Assembly: GCA_030737835.1 (NCBI GenBank)
Contig: CM060852.1
Coordinates: 20,321,868 to 20,385,867, forward strand
Direction of reading: 5' to 3'
DNA length: 64,000 nucleotides
From: Acorus gramineus
Taxonomy: Eukaryota > Streptophyta > Magnoliopsida > Acorales > Acoraceae
Part shown: positions 24,955-37,800 of the stretch, piece after piece
Position numbering within the stretch: the stretch's first letter is position 1
Layout: every line of letters starts with the position of its first letter
Made by a program: the position numbers and the translations under genes
The notes under the pieces: model-generated
The model's database searches: none
Told to the model about the DNA's origin: nothing
The model's input: the letters and a program-made list of their open reading frames with translations, nothing else

Positions 24955-26000
24955 GTGACGGTGTAATATACATATCTGATTCTAGCGCTGATATACTCAA
25001 TCTATTTTGTAAACTAGTCTACAATCTCATAATACAGTGACAACACAATATACAAACTGCAATATCATAGTATACGTGTAACTATCATAATAATGCATGC
25101 CGTAATTTTTTTCATTTTTTTAAAACAACAAAATATATTATTATATCTTAATATATACTTTATTTAATATATTGATATATATTTTAAATAAAAAGTGTGA
25201 TTTAAAAAATAAATACATTCAGCGTAAACTGTAATTAGGGCTGCATAAAAATTATGTTTGGATAGAAGAATTAAACATGAAATAGGAATAAAAAATCTTA
25301 AAAACATCTTCATTTGCAAAATATGTGAATGTGGCTACACCAAAATAAATAAAAGAGAATAAAATAGCATTAATATTCCAACCCTCACGAAAGCGTGTAA
25401 TCCCACCCATTATAATCCACTAGGAAAACCACATGTTAAAACATTTAATTTACATTTTTTTATAAATAAAAATAACAAAAAATTGAATCAAACATAAATG
25501 AGGACGCACTGATACACTATTCATTTTGTAAACTAATATACAATCTCATGTACTACACTATTATAGTATATATATAACTATTATTGTGTATGACACAATT
25601 TTTTTTATTTTTTTAAAATAAAAATAAATATACTATTATTTCTCACTATCAACTTTATTTCATATAACAATATATATTTTAAACGAAGAGAATGTGATTT
25701 AAAAAATAAATACATTCATTGTAAAATGTAATGTAATTAGGGCAGTATAAGAGATTAGACAAATCATTTTCCCTCTCGCTCTCACCATATTTGCATAACA
25801 CTAAATCCATGTTTGTATAGAAAAATTATGTTTGAATAGAAGAATTAAACATGAAATAGGAATATAATCTGCAAAACATGTGAATGTGGTTACACCAAAA
25901 TAAAAGAGAATAAAATTGCATTGGTATAGTCCACTAGGAAACCCACGTGTTAAAACATTAAATTTATTTATTTTTAAATAAAAATAACTAAAAAGACAAC
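24955..26000. repeat. Diverged tandem duplication of about 0.5 kb
   Basis: Two direct copies, roughly 24990-25500 and 25510-26000, share in the same order: TTTTGTAAACTA, TACAATCTCAT, a T/A-rich block ending GTGATTTAAAAAATAAATAC, GAATAGAAGAATTAAACATG-like sequence, CACCAAAATAAA and CCACTAGGAAA. The copies differ by many small changes, so the duplication is not recent. No coding content. Confidence 0.75.
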
Positions 26001-26364
26001 GACATATATAAATGACTTATTCCACTTCTTTATAATGTAATAATTATCTATCATAAAAATAATTTATACAACAACCCAAACAGGAGTTTAAAACAGAAAT
26101 CACATAAACCAATGGAAAGGAACGAATAAAGGAAAGAATGGGTAAATCCACATTAAAATGCAGCAAATGACAACAACATGTTCCACAAAGAAGGAAGAAA
26201 AAAAAAAAATCAATCCATAGGGAACCAAACCAACCAACAACAGACAAAGGAAATACCAAACAAACAGAGTCATCAATCCTCAGATTTACACAGCCCCCAC
26301 TCACTGACTCAAACACACTCCTCCTGCACCCCCTAAACCATCCCAAATAGATCACTCAAAACAG

Positions 26365-27811
26365 TTAGAAGAGCTTGTAAGAAGAGGCGTCCAATGGGTG
26401 GATGAGGTATGTGAGAACCAGTGCCAACAACATCAGCACATATGCTATCCCTTGATCGATCGATGTTCCTGAAATTTTTTTCCAGTTTTAAAATGAGTTC
26501 GCGATTCAATACCCATTCAATACATAATATATACAAAATTATAAGCGCGTGCTGGTTTTAGAACACCCCCATTCATGGATCCTCTGATTATAAAACATGA
26601 TTTTTGTTATTCGAGACATTTCAAAATGTGACCGATATTGAATATAATTTCAAGATAGTATTTTTCGTTTATAATAATTCAAGTCAATTAATATATACTT
26701 GCATGGATTTTTTTTTTTTAAATCTTTATATATTAGAAAGTGAATTGTTAAATTAAGTTTTGAAAAAGAAATATTGGGTTGTCATATTATTTATTACATA
26801 TGATGCTCCAAAACACTTTTAAAGTAAACCTCCAACTTGGGATATTTTTTTTTTGAGAGACATAAAAACAAATGGAATCTCTTAAATAGAGATCCCACAT
26901 GGTGTAGAGTTGGACCACACACCATGTGCTATATTAATAAGTTACAGAAATCGTTGGAGATGCTCAAATATTGATTGAAAATGCTATAAATATTGATTTA
27001 AAATGTACTGTTATGTACTGCATGATTGTCCTAAAGTGATAAGGGCATTCATGTATTCCAGATTTTCAATTGGTTTTAAATACGAGAATATAATTTCAAT
27101 GCAAAATTAATGCAATTAAATACTTGATTAGTACGGCATGATTGTCCCAGAATCAAATGTTCAGGAATATCTTTGAAAATTTTATTTGTTTAGACAACTA
27201 ACACAATACAATAAAAAAAATAGTATAAAATCTTGAAATAAAAAAAAACACACAGAACTTAATCAAAAGATTACACGAAACAAAAACGGCCTTCAAAAAT
27301 ACTTGAAGAAGCCACAATCGTCTTTCGCATCGCGTGATTAAACACAAGAAACCGATCAACTCGTTTTCAAGAACTTCTGAAATGAATCAATCATTAAAAA
27401 AAAAAACGATGTCCAACCGATGAAACACGGACTTTAAAATGATTCGAAACTACTTTTCGCTAATGTATACATTGTGACATCCAAAAAATATACATTCGTC
27501 CAAAAATGCAGGTATTTCAAACACGTCCGAAGCAGATCCACAAACAAAACATAGAAAAACAGAAGAAACGACAGACGACATCAACAGATCCACAAGGATC
27601 GCAAACTTTCAGATCCAAAACGAATGAAGACATAAACGCACATCAGATCCGAAAAAAAGAGAGGGAGATCTGAAGAGAACGAACCGTCGCTAGCGGGCGC
27701 CGGAGCCGGGGCGTGGTTATGCCCGTCTTGGCCGTGGACGGCCGGGAAGACGACGGCGAGGATCAGGGCGGCGATCGCCATGACTGTGAACGAAGCCCTA
27801 ACGGCGGCCAT
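26365..27811 (-). CDS. GPI-anchored arabinogalactan peptide (AGP16/AGP20 type)
   Basis: Two exons on the minus strand, 27811-27685 and 26468-26365, joined across a 1.2-kb GT-AG intron inside the codon for Gly43, give 76 residues. Residues 1-27 are a hydrophobic signal peptide ending VHG. The mature part, about residues 28-42, holds QDGHNH followed by APAPAPAS, the Ala-Pro motif whose prolines (35, 37, 39) become hydroxyproline and carry type II arabinogalactan. The rest (DGTSIDQGIAYVLMLLALVL, then TYLIHPLDASS) is the strongly conserved hydrophobic GPI-anchor signal of the AGP16/20/41 group; cleavage is likely around Ser41-Gly43. Such peptides sit on the outer face of the plasma membrane. The HNH just before the AP repeat is a local peculiarity. 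A TATA box lies about 250 bases upstream. Confidence 0.92.
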
Positions 27812-28057
27812 CTCCGCTCAGTCTCTGTCGCTCCGACTCAAAATGGAAACCCTAATCAACGGAGATCCTCTCTCTGTCCCCCCTCCCTGGAGTGGCTCTT
27901 GAGGAGCCAAAACAGAGAAATCGAAGGAGAGAGAGCGAGAGAGATCTGGAAACCCTAGAAGCGAATGAGGTCCTCTTTTTATGAGACGGTTTGGGCTTCT
28001 TTTTCTGTTTTCGCTGGCGATTTTGTGTTTATTTTTGGGTTTGTGAGGATGTGTTGG
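27812..28057 (-). promoter_or_regulatory. Probable 5' untranslated region of the AG-peptide gene
   Basis: Purine/pyrimidine-skewed leader between the TATA box and the ATG at 27811, with AAACCCTA-type motifs near 27846 and 27950 and a GA-rich stretch on the plus strand (27920-27945). Confidence 0.55.
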
Positions 28058-28066
28058 CCTTTTATA
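28058..28066 (-). promoter_or_regulatory. TATA box of the AG-peptide gene
   Basis: The minus strand reads GAGTATAAAAGGCC, a strong TATA match about 250 bases before the ATG. It predicts a transcription start near 28030 and a leader of roughly 220 bases. Confidence 0.65.
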
Positions 28067-28143
28067 CTCGTCCCGGTTTAGGTTTGCAGGAGAGCGACAG
28101 ACCCGCTCGTCTTCTATTTTGATTTTTTTTTAATTAAAAATAA

Positions 28144-29393
28144 GGGAAAATTTCATAGAACCCCCTGTAAACTGTATGAAATCTATAAATCTATATTACC
28201 CCTGACTTTTCATGAAGTTATATTCTGCTAAAAACACATGTGTAAATCTAAATAATTTTTCCGAGTTTAATTTCTATTAATAATGAAGAATATTTTATTT
28301 AGTTAACACTGACTGAAAACACAGTATATTTAAAACCATCTAAAATGTCTTAAAATGTGTGTAAATGATAGTTTTATTTTATAATCTATTCATCAGATAA
28401 ATAAAATCATCATTTATAGATGATTTTTTACATTTTTAACATATTACAGAAATTTTTTTGCATACTTTGTATTTTTAGCCAAGTTAAACAAATGAAAATA
28501 TTCACATAATATTTCTTATCTATCAACGAAAACTTAACTAATTATTTATTTAATTATTTATATAAGTGTTTTAAGTAGGCCTATCAATGGGTGACAGGTC
28601 GATCCAGACCCAACCTGATAAAAGACGTAAAATATCAGACCCGAAAAACCCAAGACCCGATATGGACCCAACCAGAGACCTGATCCCATGGACTTGTTGG
28701 ACCGGATACTATTTTAAAGCTTGGTTAAGAATCTAGTAATAAGTAAAAACCATATTAAGTTTTTTCTTTTCTTAAGGATAGTTTCGTGCAACAAAAGAGT
28801 ACCATCATGTGCAAATATTGACCCGTCCATTCAAACCCAAAAAGAAACTCCTGATATTTGCAAAAATTCCACCGCATCCATCGTCCCCAATTAATAACCA
28901 AAACGAAACTAAAACCCTAGAATCGGAGGAGATGAAAGCATCCCAATTTGAAGTTCTGCAATGACCGTTGAAGGTCCCCTTAAGCATCCTTGGCTTCCCC
29001 TTCCCCTCTGCCGTCTCCTCCGACAACCCCCAAGCCTCTGCCTCTCCTACCGCCTCAATGACCCTTCCAACGATCCCATTGCATTTGGGTTTTTGAGGGT
29101 GTGTTCCCCATCCAGCGCTCCCATATCTATCTCCGTTGAATTCGGCCTCATCGGTAGAGGAGGTCGGAGCCCCACTTTCCTCCTCCAGCTCAAGCCCTGA
29201 TCAAGCCTTGGCTGCCTGTTCTTGTGGCAGGTCGACCCGGACCTGACTGATCCGGACCAGGGTCCTTATTTGGCTAGGTTTGCCAGGACCTAGCTCGGAT
29301 CCGACCCATTGATTAGCTTAGTTTTAAGGGGTTACATGGATTTTAGAAAAGATAAAAGGGGTTATACGGATTTTGAAGGTTATTTGAATTTTT
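28144..29393. mobile_element. Foldback MITE, family A copy 3, split by a hAT-like insertion
   Basis: Left arm GGGAAAATTTCATAGAACCC and the inverted right arm (GGGGTTACATGGATTTT, then GGGGTTATACGGATTTT) match family A, as does the central palindrome around 28370-28430. The right arm is interrupted at 28576-29320 by another transposon. Without it the copy is about 0.5 kb. Outer target duplication is not clear because both flanks are A/T homopolymers. Confidence 0.82.
28576..29320. mobile_element. hAT-like element nested in family A copy 3, with possible captured exon
   Basis: Ends TAGGCCTATCAATGGGT and (complement of right end) TAAGCTAATCAATGGGT are inverted. The flanks are a perfect 8-bp duplication GTTTTAAG at 28568-28575 and 29321-29328, the hAT hallmark. 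The interior from about 28900 to 29210 is much GC-richer and begins like a plant 5' leader (AAACCCTAG, then ATG), with Ser/Pro-rich translations in more than one frame. This suggests a host gene fragment carried by the transposon. No intact protein frame is evident and the source gene was not recognised. Confidence 0.8.
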
Positions 29394-31564
29394 TTTTTTA
29401 AATAATAATTTTAAATCTTTTTGAAATTTGAATTGGTGGACCCCCACGATTTCATCATCATCTTCGCCAACCCCATGTGACTCCCAATTGACGGCCAGAC
29501 TGGCTTGTCAGCTGTCTGCCGATGATGGGGCCCACTTCAGGCCACGTGGGATGGGTGAGATGACATTTGTGCCCTTCGTGCTCCAACGGCACTCTTTACG
29601 TGATCATTGGATGCTCCAAATTTAAAGATTTCAATTTTTCAATTTTTCTTCTGGCATTTGTCATCCGATAGCTCACGAGACATTATTGTTATTTTTAAAA
29701 TTACAGGAGTAAGTTTAAAAACATAAACAAAAACATGAGTGAGTTTGAAAACATTATTGTTATTTTTAAAATTACATGAGTAAGCCCCATTCATCTCATG
29801 GGGCTTAGGATAGAGTCTATCAATTGGGGTCCAAAAATCATTATTGTTATTTTTATTAATATATATATTTAGTAATGTATTTTGTTTTTTTTTTTTTTTT
29901 ACTCACATGATATAAAATATGAATAACTTAAAAAAAAATTAAAAATATCAAGTCTACCATTTCTATTAAAGGAGCATTAATATTGTTGATTTTGATTTTA
30001 TAAAGTTTTTGTTTTTTTGAGAAGGGCAATCATAAATGTTGTTCATGTTTTACAAAATGAGGTTACAAAATTGAGATAAAGTTTATTCTACGTTTTATCT
30101 AGAACAAAATATCCCGACTTTTTTTTCTCAAAATACGGACAATTGTCCATGTTTTATCCTTTTTTTTCTTATGCCATATGGAATAACATATGATTTAATC
30201 TAATTATTTCTTTATCCCAACTCTTTATCCCAATGCAAAACCTGGCATTTGGAAATAGTTTTTATTTTTATACACAGGCTTTTAGAATGTATTTATGAGG
30301 ACTGCTTTTTAATTAATCATAGCATCACATTTATTGTTGATAAAAGAAGTTTTTATTAAAATAAACACAATTTTTTAAACATTTTTTTTTATTGTAATCA
30401 TAAGAACATCTTTCCAATTAAGTGGACTTGTTTGATAATCTGTTTGGGACTCTTAGTTTTTAAAGAAGCTAAAAGTAGCTCAAAACGGTTTGCTAAATGA
30501 GGCCTAAGTTTTGTTACGAAAATCTAATTATTATTAAATTGGGTTTTTTCTTTTTAGTAGAAAAACTATGTATTCAAAGCATAAAAGTACGGACTACAGA
30601 CTATCAGACATTGAACAATCAAACTACAGAGCTTATTAACGAATAAATATTTTTTTCATAAGTAAATAGTTTATGCTTATTTAAAAAGTATCTTACTTAT
30701 TGATTGTTAAAAAAATATTTTACCTAGAATCCTTTTATTTTATAAAAAATGATAATATTAATAATTTTTTTTTACAAAATAAACATAAATACCTTTATAT
30801 AAGCATAAAAAATAATAATTTATTATTTTTGTTAAAAAACACAGTTTTTCACTTTAAGCTATCAGCACATATATCATTTAAAATAAAAATAAATAAAGCT
30901 TTTTAAAATTAGCAATCCGTCAAACAAAACGCTCCTAAAAGTTTTTGAGGGTAATATAGTAATTCAAGCTACTGAATCGGTGTATCCATGTGCGAGGTAC
31001 TCCCAGCTTCGGGAGTCGGCGATGACGTGGACCCCATCGCCACCGTAAACAGGACAGATTCGTAACGGAAAAAAAAAAAACATAAACTCCCGCTCTTTTA
31101 CGTTAAATTTTTTTAATTTAAATCAGATCCAACGGTCGTCTTCAACGTCTTTAACGGTCACGAGTCCATCACGCACCGTCCACGTCCATTGAATGCTACA
31201 CCTATAATTTAACGGCTGTCTCCCTTTTTGCGATTCAAGTTGGTGGAACCGTTCACCGATAATAAAAAAAAAGGACCACCGTCAACAGCGGTCCATTTAT
31301 TAACTGATGGGTCTGATTTCCGGGAGGGGGTTCTTCACCTGTTCACATCAAAATATCTTGGGTGATTTGATTAGGACAGGTATTGATTGAATAAGATCAG
31401 AATTAGAATATGGTCTTCTCCCTTATTATGGATGGGATGACCCAATCAAATGCATGGTTTGCATTAATCACCTGTATCTTTATGATGTGACGTCCAAGAT
31501 ATTAAAAAGAAAGAATGAGATGAAAAAAATCCTATTTTTAAATCTTATCATCATTTATTTAAAA
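29394..31564. other. Intergenic; GC-richer promoter-like patch at about 30960-31330
   Basis: Mostly AT-rich without coding signal. Between 30960 and 31330 the sequence is richer in GC. It contains ACGTGG-type motifs and four AACGG cores (CCAACGGTCG near 31130, TTAACGGTCA near 31153, TTAACGGCTG near 31210 and the inverted CCGTT near 31249). No open frame follows on either strand. Confidence 0.5.
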
Positions 31565-31793
31565 GGTGCGTTTGGTAATGCGATTGCACAACTGATTTCA
31601 TAAGAATATAAGTTTTAAAATTGATTCGGTAGAAAGCTCATTTTCTCAGTTTTTTGAAATCGTAGCTTTTGAATACTATTTATCAGAAATCTGTGTGTAT
31701 GAAGCTGCTACAGTAAAACTGTTTGGTTGCACGATTACAAACATAGCTTTCTGCAATCGCAAACGCTGCGCAATCACGCAACCAAACACACCC
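31565..31793. mobile_element. 229-bp foldback MITE
   Basis: The left end GGTGCGTTTGGTAATGCGAT and the complement of the right end, GGGTGTGTTTGGTTGCGTGA, are inverted repeats that continue inward. This is the widespread plant form with a GTTTGG terminal motif. No clear target duplication. Confidence 0.6.
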
Positions 31794-31804
31794 TAAGTGT
31801 CCTA

Positions 31805-32055
31805 GGAATGCGTTTGCAAACACAGTTTACAAAACAATTTTAAGTTTTATATACTTATTTTTAAAATATAACGATGAGATCTGTTTTTTAATTAATAAAG
31901 GAATCATATTTGTTATTGATAACATAAGCTACTTTTGTTGGCATAAACACAATATTTGAACTACTTTTTTTGTGTAATGATGATGACTGTTTTTCAATTA
32001 AATGAGCTTGTTTAATTGAAGTTAAAAGCAACACCAATCATATTGCAAACGCACC
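31805..32055. mobile_element. 251-bp MITE next to the previous one
   Basis: Left end GGAATGCGTTTGCAA, right end complement GGTGCGTTTGCAA; CTA flanks both sides (31802-31804 and 32056-32058). A 3-bp duplication and these ends suggest a PIF/Harbinger-type MITE, tentatively. Confidence 0.5.
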
Positions 32056-32224
32056 CTAAAACTAATAAAATATATATAAAAAAAAAGTAAATTGGAACAC
32101 AGTCACAAAGGATATGAGGAGAACTCTACGATCCAGTGCCCAGGTTCGATTCAACCTTATATACCTCATTTATATAAAATTCATTTGTTAGAGTGTGTGT
32201 ATATATATATGTATATATATTTTG

Positions 32225-34800
32225 AAAATGGTAGTTCATTCATAACTCAAATATGATTACAAATGGGCTAAAACAGGGGAGAATAGAATGAAAGACAAGC
32301 ATACAAAGTAAATGCAAAGAAAGCTGTAAAAATAAACACGATGCTCCGTGGCTACACGAGGTATGCCACCATGAGACAACACAACATCACGTTGGGAGGG
32401 TCCCTAGCCCCCGTACCGCCCGTCACTCCTCAATTCTAATCCTCCCCCTGATGGTGTTTATCGCTCTAGCGCCCGCGAGGAACCTCCCCCAATCTTTAAT
32501 GAGAGATATCACATCCTCTTAAAGGTTTTTCATGTATATCGGTTGGCGTCTGAAAATCGCACTATTGCGAAGTCGCCATACCGCCCACTGTCCCGCTGGG
32601 ATCACTACTCGCCGAACTTCCCCCCTGATAGATTTGTCTCCCTGTGTGACACAAGCAACCATAGCCTCCCATAACTCCTGTAGGTTTCTGAATTTGCAAG
32701 ACATCCCTGTTGCCGCCTCGAGACGTCCCCAAAAGCTGGTCGTGAATGAGCAGTTAAGAAGTAAATGCTCTATCGATTCAGGGGCCGTTCCACCTAAGTC
32801 ACAGACAATCGATGCCTTCGGGCGCCAATGAGCACAGTATACTTTGGTTAGTGTTTTGCCCTGGAGTGCGAGCCAAAGAAAGATCTTGATTTTGCATGGT
32901 ATCTTCCAACTCCAAATCAGCGGGGAACGGTCAACCATGCTCTGGTTGCTACTCAACGATCTCGACTACCATTTATAACCCTGCTTGACGGAGAAGTTGT
33001 CATGAGGCGGAGCACCTCACATCAAGATATCCACCCTCTCCGACACAGGCCCTTGCTCCGGAAGGCCATGTACTAGGGTCGCGAATTCGGAGACCTGCCT
33101 GTCCTCCACGAATCTCCGTAGGTTCATATGCCAGTCCCCTCCTACGCCACTATTCTGCCATACCTCACTAACCCTCTCCTCCTTAGCTTCGGCCACTGTA
33201 AAAAGGTGTGGAAATTGTGCCTTGAACGGAGCTACGCCGCACCAATTATCCATCTAGAACCGGATCTGCTCTCCATTCCCCAGTTTCCATCTAAGCCCAC
33301 CGGTAAACTCCTCACTTAGATTCAACCAACCTTTAAATAAGAACGACGTTTTCTGCGAGATGCTAGGGAACATGGAAGGTGCATTTCTAGCGTTGTATCT
33401 CTCGCGGAGTACTCTTGCCCACATCGAGTTATCGTTGGATGCCCACTTCCAAAGCCATTTGGATAGAAGCGCATGATTCATCGAGTTAAGATCAAGAGTA
33501 CTCAGTCCGCCTTTCTCGCGCGGGTGGCATATCATGTCCCACCTGACCAAACATGGGTTGTTCGCTCCCATACTCGACCCATTCCAAAAGAACCAACATC
33601 TGATGGATTCCAACATTTTAAGAATGCCTTTGGGAACCCGAAATGTCGAGAAGTAGAACAGAGGGAGATTAGAAATAACTGTATGCAGAAGTGTAAACTT
33701 TCCTCCCATACTCAGCGCTCTGTTCTGCCATCCGTCAAGCCTTTTTTGGACCCTTTCCACGAGCGGTGCCCAAGTCTTTGCGAAGAAGAATGTTCTGGAC
33801 CAGGGGCAACCCAAGATGTACTGCGGGGAAGCTTTTTTCTGCTGGTAGCCCAGAATAGATGCTAGATCTGCAGCCAGTGTGGGTTCCACGTTAATTGTAA
33901 GAAGGATGCGCTTCGACCACTTTATGTGCGGTCCCGACTCTAGCGCATAACAATGGAGGATGAATCTGATACCTGCGATTACACACACTGAAGGAGAAGT
34001 AAAGACCATCGTGTCGTTGGCATACTATAAATGGGCTATGGGCGTGCCGCCTCCAGAGCACGCCAAGCCTTCGATCCATCCGTCGTTTGCCGCCTCCTCA
34101 CACATTCTGCTAAGTGCCTTCGCCACAAGTGTGAATAGGAGCGGGGAGAGCGGGTCTCCTTGCCTCAGCTCATGATTGATGGGGAAAAAACAATACGTTG
34201 CTCCATTTATAGCCACCGAGGTGCGCGCCGTTGTAATGCAGTTTGTCACCATCTTCAGCCACTGTGGGGGGAAACCATGCAAGCAAAAGATGTGAAAGAG
34301 AAAATTCTAGTCTACCTGATCGTAGGCCTTGGAGAAGTCCAACTTCAGAATAGCCCCGCTTCACTGATCCTTATGCAGACTTGAAATGATTTCCTGTGTG
34401 ATAGCGTAGCCTTCATGAAGACTTCTACCTGACAAGAAGGCGGACTGGTTATCTTCAACCAGTAGCGCGCATGCCGTGTGGAACCACTTCGCCATCAACT
34501 TAGGCACGATCATGTAACCCCCATTTACTAGATAAATGGGCCGAAAGTCATTTATTGATTTTGCTCCTTTTTTCGGGGTAAGCACGAAGAGAGATGCGTT
34601 TAAGCCTCCCTTTCCCTAACCGTCCCTCTGAAAGTCTGTGCACATAGTCACCACATCGTCCTGCACGATCGTCCAGTAACGCTGATAAATGCCATACCAA
34701 ACCCGTCCGGCCCGGGAGATTTGTCTCCATCGGCGCTGAAGACCGCCCTTCGCACTTCTTCAACCCCAAACGGTGCAACAAGTTGTCGAGAGATCGTTAG
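32225..34800 (-). mobile_element. 5'-truncated L1-type LINE with reverse transcriptase and zinc-knuckle region
   Basis: Minus strand from about 34795: the reverse transcriptase opens with SADGDKSPGPDGFGMAF, then LRQGDPLSPLLFTLVAKAL, a stop just before the catalytic box, and YANDTMVF where the family has YADD. The rest of the reverse transcriptase and connection domain runs to 33254, and the zinc-knuckle part is at 32956-32519 (WKIPCKIKIFLWLALQG, then CAHWRP and HLLLNC). The endonuclease half is absent, typical of incomplete target-primed reverse transcription. Several frame changes and stops show it is dead. It is related to the LINE at 1.5-3.0 kb but retains the part that one lacks. The exact 3' end near 32225 is a guess from the end motif. 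Confidence 0.88.
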
Positions 34801-37800
34801 AGTATATATTTTAAATTGATGTTTTAAAAAAAAAAACAGATTCAATGTATCAATATGACAATGTTTGAATAATAAATGCATTTCTATTTTTACGGGACCA
34901 GACATTTATACCAAGTATAATTTATAATGATAATGCTAGGAACAGTTTAACACGAAATTGAGTTCCTCATATATTGCACATATTTGTAGTTCCCATGAGT
35001 TGTAATTTTTTTTTAAGGTCCATGCTTTATATAACGATTTATATGTTTTTTAGAATATGAATGTTGTAATCCAATCAATTCCCTTTCCGTAAAAATATAA
35101 AAAAATATTTTCACTACTAATTAAACATAACTTAATATTTTAATATAGAATTTGTAACTACACGGATTGTGTGTAACGTCTACCAAATAATTTTATTTGT
35201 TTTTGTGGTTGATTATTTATTAGTTCACGAATGAACTAGGAATTTTATATCAGTGTTAGACTGCTGCTACCTGTGCCCCAGAAATTAAGTCCTATTTGTG
35301 AACCTCAATAGGTGGCACTCTTCTATTAGTTCTCTATTTAACTTTTTCTAACCACAAAAAATGACAATGATAAGACTACCTTCTCATAATTTTAAAAATT
35401 GGTTCCAACCAGCTATCTTAACTGAATCCCACAAAGAGTGGCACCATTAAGACCCAACATGTTTTTAAAAAATTTAAATTTTAGAGTTCCGATTTGGGCG
35501 AAACCATATAAACGAAAAAAATGGGATGAAATTCAAATTCAGATACAAGTGTATCTGGAATCTGAATTAACAAATACATTAAAAAAATGGGTTGAAATTC
35601 AAATTCAGATACAAGTGTATCTGAATTTGAATTAACTAATACACATTCCTTACGAGTGAATGTGTACTGTATTTGAAAATCTTGAATCTGAATGAGTCGA
35701 ATAATGCTGATACAAAGCTAAAAAATATGATGAATGACACATTATGCATAATTATACACAAAACACACAATCATAAATGATTGTATAGATCATACTTGGT
35801 ACACAACAATGCAGGTAAATCAAGATACATGCCATATATCTGAATTTAAAATGAAATTCAGATTCAATACATTTCAAACAAAGCTAAAAAATATAATCAA
35901 AATTAGAAAATCTAAAGAGTCAAAACTGAATCAGAAGAACTGAAACTTAATACATCTTATTTTAACAAAAAAAAAAAAAAACTGTCAAATAAAGCTTTTC
36001 ATTAGAACTCCAGAAACAAAATCCAATTTTTTTACCTACCAAGATCATAAAATCTGTCTTTTCAAACTCACCGTCAATTGATCTTCATCCACAGAACTTC
36101 CAAAACCCATAACACATGAAAAAATTGATCGTCAATTGATTTTTCCACTCACCATAAATTGATCTTTAATTGGAAGAGATTATACAAGAAAAAATTTAAA
36201 AAACAAATGGGATTGATGCAATTATTTTAAATTGTAACCACCTTCTCAAAATATAGGGAGCAATAATAGCAAAAATGGAATACAAGAGTATAATGTGTAT
36301 TGTACATGTATCAACTTATGGGGCTTTTGATGGGGCTTAAAATTTGAAACTTAAAAATCATTATTGATTTTATATTTTATATCGCTTTTTCTTTTCTCGT
36401 TTTGGTAAGATATATTCTATAGATCTTGATCATTGTCTTTGGTTGTTTCTAGCAAGAAATCATTATTTGATTATCTAGAGGCACTTTTGCAAAATTTGTA
36501 TGAATATTTACAAAAATTAAACATAAAACGTGATGTTTTAGTTAGTAAAATTATCCAAAGTATTAAATTTCAATTTTTATGAATCTTATTTTTTTTATAA
36601 GGTTTTGTTAACGAGTGCCCTAAGGGCACTTGTTAACTCACATTTATTGTTAACTTTTTAGGCAACCCAACAAATTTAACTATGATATGAATCAATAAAT
36701 TGAAAGATTTTTTTTAAATTCCAACAATATCCCTAATAAATTCATCACTTCTTTTTCTTCTTCCCTTCCATACCCAATTTTTCTTTTCCCATACCTAAAT
36801 TTTTCCCTCATCTCCCACAGAAGTTTTATTCGAAAATATAAAAATGAAAAAAGAAATGTGTTTTGTAATTTTGTTTCTAGAATAGACATTAAAATTTAAC
36901 TTTTACGTCTTTCCGAGTTGATATCATAGATTGTGCATTAAAAAAACGTATTAATAAAAATTAAATTATAAGAAATACATGTAAAAATAAATGTTGTTTT
37001 AATAAGAAATTATGGTATGGGAGAAAAAATTGGATTTGAGAGGGAAGAAAAAAAATAGTGAATTTATTAAGGGTATTGTTGAAATTTAATATTTTTTTTT
37101 AATTTATTGATTCATATCATCATTATATTTGTTGAATTATTTAAATATTTAATAATAAAATTTAATAATAAATATAAATTAACAAATATTTTAAAAGGAC
37201 ATTAGTTAAAGAATGCCTAGACAATGCATGATGAACACTTTTAAAAATGAACCTGACTGTTGAATTGGTTAAAGGCAATAATTAAAATTAAATACAAACA
37301 ATAATGACAATGATTCGGTGGAACAAACTTCAAAGTTAAATAAAACCAATTTCCAGCAGTCACATGGGCATTGTTGTACTTTATATACGCGTGGATTCCA
37401 ATTTAAAGCCCAAGCTGGATTGTACAAATTTGACAAGTTGACAGATGTTTTAAGTAATGCATAAAGAGGACATTAATCAAGATCATACACGGATACACCT
37501 GTTACGAATAAACAAAAAAAGAAAAAGAAAAGGGAGACTGGGATTGATTGAATGTTCCAAAGGAGAGAATATATGACACCATGCATATAAAATACAAATC
37601 ATCACAAGAGATAAAGTGGATAATTTCATTCAGCACAAACGTTTGTGTTCTAATTTTTAATTAATTTTATAATTGTTGATTTTTTTTATCTCACATGTAA
37701 AATTCTTTTTATACCCTCTAAGGCCTCTTAAGTCATCCACTATTTTAAAAAATCATTTCAGACAGCATGCTCATCTCTGATGATCGGTATCACCATCATT

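Noticed and set aside
26044-26536. Two minus-strand frames near the AG-peptide second exon
   Set aside because: The true second exon is read in another frame and matches the AG-peptide GPI signal exactly; these frames are in its 3' untranslated region or out of frame.
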